Shown here: piece by piece, positions 5,068 through 12,136 of the stretch
Numbering within the stretch: the stretch's first letter is position 1
Layout: every line of letters begins with the position of its first letter
Assembly (NCBI GenBank): GCA_021160355.1
Contig: JAGHCS010000203.1
Location: 1-12,136, forward strand
Direction: 5' to 3'
Source of the DNA: Candidatus Cloacimonadota bacterium
GTDB lineage: Bacteria; Cloacimonadota; Cloacimonadia; JGIOTU-2
Length of the DNA stretch: 12,136 bases
Position numbers and translations under genes: made by a program
Notes under the pieces: model-generated
Seen by the model: the letters and a program-made list of their open reading frames with translations, nothing else
Told to the model about the DNA's origin: nothing
The model's database searches: none

Positions 5068-6432
5068 ATGATTAATCCGCAGATATTCAGAGAATATGAT
5101 ATACGTGGCATTGTTGATAAGGATCTTACAGATCAGGCAGTAGAGAATATCGGGCTCAGCTTTGGCACCTATTTACATAATTTGAATTTAAAAACAGTTG
5201 CTCTTGGTGGAGATTGCCGTCTCAGCTCAAATAAATTTCGGGCAATACTCAGCAGTGCTCTTCAAGAAACAGGCTGCAAAGTTATCGATGTGGGTACTGT
5301 GCCAACTCCAGTGCTATATTATGCAATTGAAAAACTAAAAACAGATGGCGGATTAATGGTGACAGGAAGTCATAATCCACCTGATTTCAATGGTTTTAAA
5401 CTTTGTGTCGGTACTTTTTCTATTTATGGACAGGAAATTCAAAAAATCAGAGAAATCATCGAAGAAGGTGTGTACATTTCCGGAGAAGGCTCCTATGAAA
5501 AATATGACTCGATCACGCAGGAATATCAGGATTATGTGGTTGAGCATCTTCTCGTTGACAAACCTCTGAAAGTTATTGTCGATTCCGGCAATGGCACTGC
5601 CGGACCTGTTGCACCGGATATTTATCGAAGATTGGGCTGCAATGTCATCTCACTTTTTGAAGAAATGGACGGCACTTTTCCAAATCATCATCCTGACCCA
5701 ACAGTAGAACAGAACATAGAAACTCTCATCAGAAAAGTTATTGATGAAAAAGCAGATGTGGGCATTGGTTTTGATGGCGATTCCGACCGCATCGGTGCAG
5801 TTGATGAGAATGGAAATATTGTATGGGGCGATCAGCTTCTTATGATTTTTTCTCGTGCAATGCTCAAGGAACACCCTGGAGCAACCATCATTTCGGAAGT
5901 GAAATCATCAAAAAACTTTTATGATGATGTACGAAAACACGGTGGAAATCCTATCATGTGGAAAACCGGTCACTCGCTTATCAAGGAAAAAATGAGAGAA
6001 GAGGAAGCGCTTCTCGGTGGTGAGATGAGCGGTCATATGTTCTTTGCGGATAAGTATTTTGGCTTTGATGATGCAATCTATGCTGGCGGAAGACTGCTCG
6101 AAATCCTATCTCAAACCGATAAACATCTCAGCGAACTTATCTCCGATGTACCTCCTGTATATAACACTCCCGAAATAAGGATAGATTGTCCGGATGATAA
6201 AAAATTCGAAATCGTCGAAAATGTAAAACACTATTTTGATAAGAAGAAGTGCGATATTAATGATATTGACGGAATGCGCATTACTTTCGAGGACGGATGG
6301 GCGTTGGTGCGTGCATCGAATACTCAGCCGGTGCTGGTTCTCAGATTTGAAAGCACGACAGAACAGCGGCTTGGTGAGATCAAAGATATGATCATGAGAA
6401 AAGTTGAGGAGTTTATCAAAGCAGCTTCGTGA
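5068..6432 (+). CDS. phosphomannomutase/phosphoglucomutase (alpha-D-phosphohexomutase family)
   Basis: The 454-residue cytosolic enzyme interconverts hexose 6-phosphate and 1-phosphate through a phosphoserine, feeding nucleotide-sugar synthesis for surface polysaccharides. All four family signatures are present. They are the catalytic TGSHNPPDFNGFK with Ser101, the metal loop GFDGDSDR (234-241), the sugar-recognition GEMSGH (318-323) and the phosphate-binding RASNTQPVLVLRFE (415-428). The N-terminus INPQIFREYDIRGIV and the total length are typical of AlgC/ManB-type bifunctional enzymes; mannose versus glucose preference cannot be decided by reading. The start is set by GGAGG at 5059-5063. The EIIA gene begins four nt after the TGA without its own Shine-Dalgarno, so the two are probably translated together. 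The enzyme could also be annotated manB, pmm or algC. Confidence 0.93.
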   Translation: MINPQIFREYDIRGIVDKDLTDQAVENIGLSFGTYLHNLNLKTVALGGDCRLSSNKFRAILSSALQETGCKVIDVGTVPTPVLYYAIEKLKTDGGLMVTGSHNPPDFNGFKLCVGTFSIYGQEIQKIREIIEEGVYISGEGSYEKYDSITQEYQDYVVEHLLVDKPLKVIVDSGNGTAGPVAPDIYRRLGCNVISLFEEMDGTFPNHHPDPTVEQNIETLIRKVIDEKADVGIGFDGDSDRIGAVDENGNIVWGDQLLMIFSRAMLKEHPGATIISEVKSSKNFYDDVRKHGGNPIMWKTGHSLIKEKMREEEALLGGEMSGHMFFADKYFGFDDAIYAGGRLLEILSQTDKHLSELISDVPPVYNTPEIRIDCPDDKKFEIVENVKHYFDKKKCDINDIDGMRITFEDGWALVRASNTQPVLVLRFESTTEQRLGEIKDMIMRKVEEFIKAAS

Positions 6433-6436
6433 TCCC

Positions 6437-6910
6437 ATGAGTTCCTCACGCGAGATATCCGTTTCTGATTTGCTTTCCACAGAAGCAATTATCCTCAATT
6501 TGACTGAATCCAATAAAATTCTACTTCTACAATTCTTATGTAGCCGAATGTCCAAAGCATATCTCGATATTGATCCTAAGCAATTTTTCCTAGGTATCAT
6601 GAAACGCGAAAATGAACTGTCCACAGGTATCGGCAATCATATTGCAATTCCTCATACTGTAGCAGACCATACCCAAAAACTACATCTGCTTTTTACAACA
6701 CATACAGGTATTGAATATGATTCTCTTGATGGCAAACCGGTACGCCTTATTTTTATGCTTGCAATACCGCCCGCAGAAAAACAACTCTATTCAGTATTTC
6801 TTATGAAAGTTTCTCAACTCATGAGGATAAGCGAATTTCGAGATGCCCTGATAGAAGCCAAAACATCTGAAGAGGTCATAGAACTTTTTAAAAAATATGA
6901 GAAAGTCTAA
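6437..6910 (+). CDS. stand-alone PTS EIIA domain protein, PtsN/fructose type
   Basis: The 157-residue product is a single EIIA domain of the mannitol/fructose/nitrogen class, which accepts a phosphate from HPr or NPr on a histidine. It begins VSDLLSTEAIILNLTESNK (9-27), contains FLGIMKRENELSTGIGNHIAIPH (51-73) with the phosphorylatable His73, and continues with VRLIFMLAIPPAEKQLYSVFLMKVSQL to the end. The family usually reads GNGIAIPHG; here Gly is replaced by His68 and Thr follows His73. No EIIB, EIIC or HPr gene is near, so a regulatory role like that of EIIA-Ntr is more likely than sugar uptake; that is inference. The ATG at 6437 is four nt after the mutase stop, and an upstream TTG at 6404 overlapping that gene is less likely. 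The peptidase gene starts three nt after the stop. Confidence 0.88.
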   Translation: MSSSREISVSDLLSTEAIILNLTESNKILLLQFLCSRMSKAYLDIDPKQFFLGIMKRENELSTGIGNHIAIPHTVADHTQKLHLLFTTHTGIEYDSLDGKPVRLIFMLAIPPAEKQLYSVFLMKVSQLMRISEFRDALIEAKTSEEVIELFKKYEKV

Positions 6911-6913
6911 TAA

Positions 6914-9900
6914 ATGAAAAAAATAATCTCCCTTATAATTTTATTGAGTATCTCTGCAACTCTTCTTGCAGAAACAGAGTCGATCACACTCAACTTCGAT
7001 TTTGAAGATTTTACATTTTCAAAACTGAATACCTATGATGTGATCAATCCTCCCACGAATAATAGTTTTGTATTTACCTCCGGTATAGGTGAGCCGCAAT
7101 TACCCATAAAAATAATAACTCTATCAATTCCGCAAGAGAAGGAAATAAGTGAAGTAAAGATCATTCTCAAAGAAACGCAGACATTAAAAGGTGAGTTCTT
7201 AATCTATCCTGTCCAAAAGCCAAAAGTGTTGTCTGATGAAACTCCTGTAAGCTTTATTCCTGCCGATCCCGCAATCTATGGGAAGCGTGCTTCCTATCCG
7301 GAATATATTGTACAAAAAACAAAATCCGGTTTCCTTGCAGGATATCATATCGGTTCTATTTTCGTTAGTCCTTTCCAGTACGATCCGGTAGATCGCGAAC
7401 TCAAATTCATAACAGAACTCGAAGTTGAAATTACCTATGCAGAGAGTAAAAAAACTGGTATGGCGATCAATCAGAGAAGCGCAACCGCTCAAGAATTACT
7501 GAACGATCAACTGTCGAATATTATCTATAATAAAAGCGATATTCATAAGCCAAATATTGTGCATAAAGAACAAACTGATATCTATGAATATGTGATTATC
7601 AGTACTGATAATTTTGAGGGAGAATTTCAACCACTTGCAGAATGGAAAACCCAAAAAGGTGTGAGTGCAACAATTATTTCAACTTCCTATATATATGACA
7701 ATTATGACGGTATCGATAATGCAGAAAAGGTAAGAAATTTCATAAAGGATTATTATCAAAATCATGGCACTTTGTGGGTTTTACTGGGAGGAGATACAAG
7801 TTTTGTGCCTTATAGAGAAGCATTTGCATTCGATTGTGAATACAGTACGTACTCGGATAATTTTCTTCCCTGTGACCTCTATTTTTCAGACCTTGACGGC
7901 ACATGGAATGATAACGGAAACGATATCTGGGGTGAGCTTGAGGACAATGTCGATATGTATCCTGATGTGTTTGTTGGAAGAGCTTCGGTGGAAACGACGG
8001 ACGAAGCAACAGCATTTGTTGATAAAATTCTTACGTATGAGAAGAATCCACCAGTCGGTTACCAAACCGATATGTTGTTCCTTGCTCAAGTGTTGTGGGA
8101 TGATCCATATACAGATTCGGGAGTGAGCAAGAATTATATTGATGATGCGTATGTGCCCGATAGATTCGATCCTATTACAAAATTGTATGAATCTCTTGGG
8201 AATAATACCTATGATAATGTCATAGCAAATTTAAATGCAGGAAAGCATATCGTTAATCACTGTGGTCATGCATGGTATGGATCGATGTCTCTGGGAAGCG
8301 GACATCTTCATAACAGCGATATGGATAATCTCACTAATGCGCCTGCATTCTCGATTTGGTACACGATCGGGTGCTGGCCCGCAGCTTTTGATTACAATTG
8401 CATTGCTGAGCATTGGATCAATAATCCAAACGGAGGGGGAGTAGCTTTTATCGGAAATTCTCGCTATGGGTGGGGAAGCCCGGGCAATCCTTTGTATGGT
8501 TATTCGGATACCTTTGATCAAGAATTTTATAAGCAGCTTTTTCAGGAAGAAATTTATAATATCGGTTCGACACTTGCGATGGCAAAATCTGTATATGTGC
8601 CTTATTCAAGGAATGAAAATGTTTTCCGCTGGTGTGAATATGAAATAAACCTGCTTGGAGAGCCGGAGATGCATGTATGGACTGATGTGCCTGAAACACT
8701 ACATGTTACCTGTCCGGACAGTGTTACAATTGGCACCTGCGATGTGCAGGTCAGTGTTCGTAATGGAACACAACCACTTTCAAATGCACTTGTCTGTATT
8801 ATGCAGAGTGATGAAGTATATCAAGCAGCTTATACAGATTTGCAGGGTATGGTTCAATTTCAAGTTTCTACTGGCAACGTTACAGATGATATTCTTCTAA
8901 CCGTAACTGCTCAAAATTTTTTACCGTATCAAAATACAATCAAGGTTATTGTCGACCAACCTTATGTAATGATCGATTCTTATGCAGCAAATAACTCGGT
9001 GCACGGATATGTCATACCCGGTACAAGTGTGACTGTGGATGCGGGATTCCATAATTTCGGGCAGATGCCTGCACAGGATGTTGAAATAATTCTCACGGCA
9101 GATAGCGATCTTATTACACTCTTAGACAGCACACATTTTATACCATATCTCGATCCAAAAACAGGCATTTTTGAAGAAAATGTCTTTGCTTTCGAGCTTT
9201 CGCAGAGTACAGAAAACGGGGAAGTGATTCCCATTCATTATTCAATTACAGATAATGCTGATGGGTTTTGGGAAGGCACAATTTCGATTACAGGGGCTAT
9301 CCCGGAGTTTGAATATATCTATCATCAAATCTTAGATTCGACAAATGGGAATGGCAATGGTATTCCTGAGCCGGGAGAGGAAGTTGAAATAAAGCTAATT
9401 GTGAAAAATTCCGGTTTACAAAAATCGAATACTACCCAGCTTGATGTTAACTCAGACAGTCCTTATGTTGAGATTCCATATTGCATCTGGCAGGTGGGCG
9501 ATATTCCTTCACAGCATTGTACGGATGTGACTATAACTTTGAGCATTAAATCTTCATGCATACCTCCAGAATTTGCAGATCTCGAACTTATTTTCTCAGA
9601 CAGTCTCGGTTTCACGAGTGTGGATACATGCCTTCTTACAATTGGGGAAACAGGTTTTTTTGATGATATGGAATCCGGCTCAGACAAATGGACGCATTGG
9701 GGTACTAACGATCTCTGGCATCTAACTGATCGAAAATCTGTATCAGAAGAGCATAGCTGGTACTGCGGGATTGAAGATTCTACCTATTATCCTGATGAAG
9801 TTGAGGAAATCCTTGAATCAATTTCGTTTGCAATCGGAGTAGATCCGACACTTACTTTTTGGAGTTGGTACGAATTTACTAATTATGGTGTGGATGGTTT

Positions 9901-12070
9901 TTATGTGGAAGTACATAACGGCACAGAATGGCTCACGCTTGATTTCATAGGCAGTGGTGGTGCGCTTCCTGTTCTTACTACAAAAAATGCTTGGCTTGAA
10001 TATGAATATGACCTATCCTTTATACCTTCCGGCACTGAAATCCAACTCCGCTTCCGTTTTGTCAGCGATGATGAAGATGTCGCAGAAGGCGTATATATTG
10101 ATGATGTGCAGGTTTTCACAGACAACAATCCTGTTCATGGAGAATTCGTTGCGAATAGTTTTTACGGACAAGAGCCATTTACGGTGCAGTTCATCGACCG
10201 CAGTTATGCAGAAACAGGTCCTATTGTAACCTGGAACTGGGATTTCGGGGATGGGAGTTATTCTGACCAGGTAAATCCTGAACATATATATGACGAGGAT
10301 GGTTTGAAAACTGTCACATTACTTGTTACAGATCAATTCGGAATTGCATCAACTATCCAAAAAGCGGATTACATTCATGTTTTACCTGATACGACCAAGA
10401 CGGTGTATGTTAACCTTGATGGAACTGGAGATTTTATCACAATTGCAGAAGCGTTAAATGTTTTAAACGCAGGGGACAGCATTATGATAGCTGATGGAGT
10501 GTACGAGGGTTCAATGAATACTAACCTTGTAATCCCCAATGACAACATTACAATTCTTTCTGAAAATGGTTTTGAGAGTTGTATCATTGATGGCAGTGCT
10601 CTATCTCCAGCTATTATGTGCGGATTTAAAGATGGGGTTACTATTGAAGGAATTACTTTTTCGTCATGTTATCATTCCGGATATGGCGGGGCTATCAGCA
10701 CAAATGGATCAGCAACCTTTTTGAATTGTTATTTTGACGAGTGTTCCTCAGATTATGACGGCGGTGCGATCTGGGCTGTGGGCGGCACTTCGATACGAAT
10801 TGAGGATTGTATTTTTGAAAATTGTGATGCAGATGAAGGAGGAGCAGCATATATAGAGTTGGTAGAGCAGGTTCAAATTGAGAATTCAGATTTTTATTCA
10901 TGCCAGAGTAACGAATTCTCTGGAGGTGCAGTATTTTTGAACGTCATCAATACCGTTGATATAAAGAATTGTATTTTTGATGACTGTAGCGTTTTTACAG
11001 TAGGGGAAGGAGCGGGTTTGTATGCAGCGGATATTTTCTCATTGCAGGTAAAATATTCACACTTTAATGGATGCCATGCAGCAAACAGCGGAGGAGGAAT
11101 GTACACTGATGGCTGCCAAGATGTGTTTGTTGATTCATGTTTTTTCATGTATAATACTTCGGTGAGTGGAGGTGCATGTAAAATGGACGATTCATATGTT
11201 GATATGACTCATTGCGAGATCGGGTTCAATGAGGCGACTGTTGGTTCGGGCTTTTATATAGGAAGCGGTTCTTTGGTCATGATTGATAACAGTCTCTTCT
11301 ATGAAAATTCCAGTATGGGCACGACCTCCAAAGGCGGAGCACTTTATGTGAATGATGGAGTCGCCGCAATTATAAATTCAACAATTGTAGATAATATCGT
11401 CAGTACACAAGGAGGTGGGATCAGTCATCTCGGCACTAACCAAATGTCAATCTACAACACCATACTCTGGAATAATCAACCGGCCGATATTTGGGCTGTA
11501 GATTCGACAAAAATAAATATAGCGTTTTCAGATGTGACATTGCCTTGGTCAGGTCAGGGAAATATTTCTGCAGATCCGGTTTTTGTGGATGTATCAACAC
11601 AAAATTATCATCTCGACGAGTTTTCCCCTTGCATAGATATAGGAAGAAATAATTATGTTATGGTAGATACAGATATTGATGCACATATCCGTATCTGGGA
11701 TGGTTCGGGGATTGGAGAAGCTATCGTTGATATGGGGTGTTATGAATACGGTGCACCTTTATATGATATAGATGAAGAAATTCCAGAACAGAACGAGGTA
11801 AGTCTTCTTAAGAATTTCCCCAATCCTTTCAATGCCGTAACTACTATTTCTTTCTATATGCCACACACCCAGTATGCAACGATTGATATCTACAATATAA
11901 AAGGACAAAAGGTCAGAACACTTATTCAAGATAATATTGAAACAGGATATCATAAAATTTCTTGGGACGGTACGGATCAGCATGAACGCAGAATTGCAAA
12001 TGGGATATATTTTTATGTACTAAAAGCAGGGAATAAACAGACGATTAAGAAATTGCTTTTGATGAGATAA
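6914..12070 (+). CDS. giant secreted C25 (gingipain-like) peptidase with Ig-like, PKD, beta-helix and T9SS-type sorting domains
   Basis: The 1718-residue product starts with a signal peptide (KK at 2-3, hydrophobic 4-17, likely cut after LLA at 19). Residues about 20-175 resemble a C25 propeptide. About 222-590 is the caspase-fold cysteine peptidase: YEYVIISTDNF, LWVLLGGDTSFVPY (287-300), the catalytic His in NHCGHAW (His452) and the catalytic Cys in YTIGCWP (Cys487). Ig-like or CARDB-like beta-sandwiches follow at about 595-910. A jelly-roll region opens with FFDDMESGSDKW (915-926) and runs to 1068. A PKD domain at 1075-1156 contains WNWDFGDGS. About 1163-1610 is a right-handed beta-helix with Cys-rich rungs, closed by SADPVFVD, SPCIDIG and DMGCYEYG. 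The sorting tail runs from NFPNPFN (1634-1640) to LLLMR. It is probably exported, activated by processing and held at the cell surface or released. Arg/Lys specificity cannot be inferred. A weak AGAAAG at 6900-6905 is the only ribosome binding site, so coupling to the EIIA gene is likely. Confidence 0.9.
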   Translation: MKKIISLIILLSISATLLAETESITLNFDFEDFTFSKLNTYDVINPPTNNSFVFTSGIGEPQLPIKIITLSIPQEKEISEVKIILKETQTLKGEFLIYPVQKPKVLSDETPVSFIPADPAIYGKRASYPEYIVQKTKSGFLAGYHIGSIFVSPFQYDPVDRELKFITELEVEITYAESKKTGMAINQRSATAQELLNDQLSNIIYNKSDIHKPNIVHKEQTDIYEYVIISTDNFEGEFQPLAEWKTQKGVSATIISTSYIYDNYDGIDNAEKVRNFIKDYYQNHGTLWVLLGGDTSFVPYREAFAFDCEYSTYSDNFLPCDLYFSDLDGTWNDNGNDIWGELEDNVDMYPDVFVGRASVETTDEATAFVDKILTYEKNPPVGYQTDMLFLAQVLWDDPYTDSGVSKNYIDDAYVPDRFDPITKLYESLGNNTYDNVIANLNAGKHIVNHCGHAWYGSMSLGSGHLHNSDMDNLTNAPAFSIWYTIGCWPAAFDYNCIAEHWINNPNGGGVAFIGNSRYGWGSPGNPLYGYSDTFDQEFYKQLFQEEIYNIGSTLAMAKSVYVPYSRNENVFRWCEYEINLLGEPEMHVWTDVPETLHVTCPDSVTIGTCDVQVSVRNGTQPLSNALVCIMQSDEVYQAAYTDLQGMVQFQVSTGNVTDDILLTVTAQNFLPYQNTIKVIVDQPYVMIDSYAANNSVHGYVIPGTSVTVDAGFHNFGQMPAQDVEIILTADSDLITLLDSTHFIPYLDPKTGIFEENVFAFELSQSTENGEVIPIHYSITDNADGFWEGTISITGAIPEFEYIYHQILDSTNGNGNGIPEPGEEVEIKLIVKNSGLQKSNTTQLDVNSDSPYVEIPYCIWQVGDIPSQHCTDVTITLSIKSSCIPPEFADLELIFSDSLGFTSVDTCLLTIGETGFFDDMESGSDKWTHWGTNDLWHLTDRKSVSEEHSWYCGIEDSTYYPDEVEEILESISFAIGVDPTLTFWSWYEFTNYGVDGFYVEVHNGTEWLTLDFIGSGGALPVLTTKNAWLEYEYDLSFIPSGTEIQLRFRFVSDDEDVAEGVYIDDVQVFTDNNPVHGEFVANSFYGQEPFTVQFIDRSYAETGPIVTWNWDFGDGSYSDQVNPEHIYDEDGLKTVTLLVTDQFGIASTIQKADYIHVLPDTTKTVYVNLDGTGDFITIAEALNVLNAGDSIMIADGVYEGSMNTNLVIPNDNITILSENGFESCIIDGSALSPAIMCGFKDGVTIEGITFSSCYHSGYGGAISTNGSATFLNCYFDECSSDYDGGAIWAVGGTSIRIEDCIFENCDADEGGAAYIELVEQVQIENSDFYSCQSNEFSGGAVFLNVINTVDIKNCIFDDCSVFTVGEGAGLYAADIFSLQVKYSHFNGCHAANSGGGMYTDGCQDVFVDSCFFMYNTSVSGGACKMDDSYVDMTHCEIGFNEATVGSGFYIGSGSLVMIDNSLFYENSSMGTTSKGGALYVNDGVAAIINSTIVDNIVSTQGGGISHLGTNQMSIYNTILWNNQPADIWAVDSTKINIAFSDVTLPWSGQGNISADPVFVDVSTQNYHLDEFSPCIDIGRNNYVMVDTDIDAHIRIWDGSGIGEAIVDMGCYEYGAPLYDIDEEIPEQNEVSLLKNFPNPFNAVTTISFYMPHTQYATIDIYNIKGQKVRTLIQDNIETGYHKISWDGTDQHERRIANGIYFYVLKAGNKQTIKKLLLMR

Positions 12071-12073
12071 GAC

Positions 12074-12095
12074 AAAATACGATCCAGCTTGCAAA
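12074..12095. repeat. 22-nt motif shared with the 3' end of the first beta-helix gene
   Basis: This stretch, starting three bases after the stop codon, matches 1400-1421 at 19 of 22 positions, with the identical core CAGCTTGCAAA. The copy at 1400 overlaps the stop codon of the other sorting-tail gene. The right arm that makes the earlier copy a hairpin is not seen here. Confidence 0.5.
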
Positions 12096-12099
12096 TTTC

Positions 12100-12120
12100 T
12101 TAACCACGAATTAACACGAA
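12100..12120. repeat. CACGAA tandem dispersed-repeat fragment
   Basis: TTAACCACGAA (12100-12110) is followed by TTAACACGAA (12111-12120), a two-unit tandem. It resembles a short intergenic repeat I recall from many environmental genomes. A diverged inverted relative lies at 1468-1484. The last 66 bases of the window contain no gene and no U-tract terminator on the forward strand. Confidence 0.4.
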
Positions 12121-12136
12121 ATATCAAGAAAAAAAA

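Noticed and set aside
6106..6636. 176-residue antisense reading frame across the end of the mutase and the start of the EIIA gene
   Set aside because: It overlaps two strongly supported genes with conserved motifs and has no start signal or family resemblance.
10430..11500. Tandem repeats at DNA level in the beta-helix part of the peptidase gene
   Set aside because: The periodicity exists in the protein fold only; the bases are too diverged for a recent tandem array, and there is no CRISPR-like repeat-spacer pattern.
12129..12136. A-run at the window end as a reverse-strand terminator tract
   Set aside because: No hairpin is next to it and the window stops there, so nothing can be concluded.

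Overview
The window looks like a chromosomal stretch from an uncultured, AT-rich bacterium of the Fibrobacterota-Chlorobiota-Bacteroidota (FCB) neighbourhood. The best guess is Cloacimonadota or a relative such as Fermentibacterota or Marinimicrobia. This rests on two large secreted parallel beta-helix proteins that end in the same type of C-terminal module (an N-F-P-N-P motif, a short beta-sandwich, and a terminal hydrophobic-basic tail). That module resembles type IX secretion (T9SS) sorting domains and FlgD-like Ig domains. A gingipain-type C25 peptidase, TTGACA promoters and AAGGAG/GGAGG ribosome binding sites fit a bacterium of this kind. The lineage is an inference; no rRNA or marker gene is present.

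Layout. (1) 16-1401, forward: secreted beta-helix protein with the sorting tail. (2) 1402-1692: 291 bases without a gene, holding a hairpin, an imperfect direct repeat of about 40 nt and fragments of dispersed repeats. (3) 1708-3258, forward: ribonuclease HI, split by a -1 frame change at a run of nine A, then a small lipoprotein and a GNAT acetyltransferase that overlap by one base. (4) 3318-3644, forward: small two-helix membrane protein with an 11-residue-repeat tail. (5) 3663-4881, reverse: a GPP34 (GOLPH3-like) protein followed by a REP-associated tyrosine transposase (RAYT). The RAYT reading frame contains a perfect 28-bp palindrome beginning with GTAG, which looks like the REP substrate such enzymes act on. 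(6) 5001-12070, forward: a promoter, then three tightly packed genes: phosphomannomutase/phosphoglucomutase, a stand-alone PTS EIIA domain of the PtsN/fructose type, and a 1718-residue secreted C25 peptidase fused to Ig-like, PKD and beta-helix domains with the sorting tail.

How the parts fit. The 4-nt and 3-nt gaps in the last block suggest one operon that joins sugar-phosphate interconversion, a phosphorylatable regulatory protein and a very large exported protease. The mutase could supply precursors for surface glycans, and in T9SS organisms the cargo is anchored to such glycans; that link is inference. The rest is a mix of housekeeping and poorly characterised genes with mobile palindromic repeats between and inside them.

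The observations most worth following are the palindrome inside the RAYT gene, the RNase HI frame break, and a 22-nt motif shared by the 3' ends of the two sorting-tail genes. I found no convincing evidence of a wholly new defence or mobile system. There is no CRISPR array, and I recognised no tRNA or rRNA.
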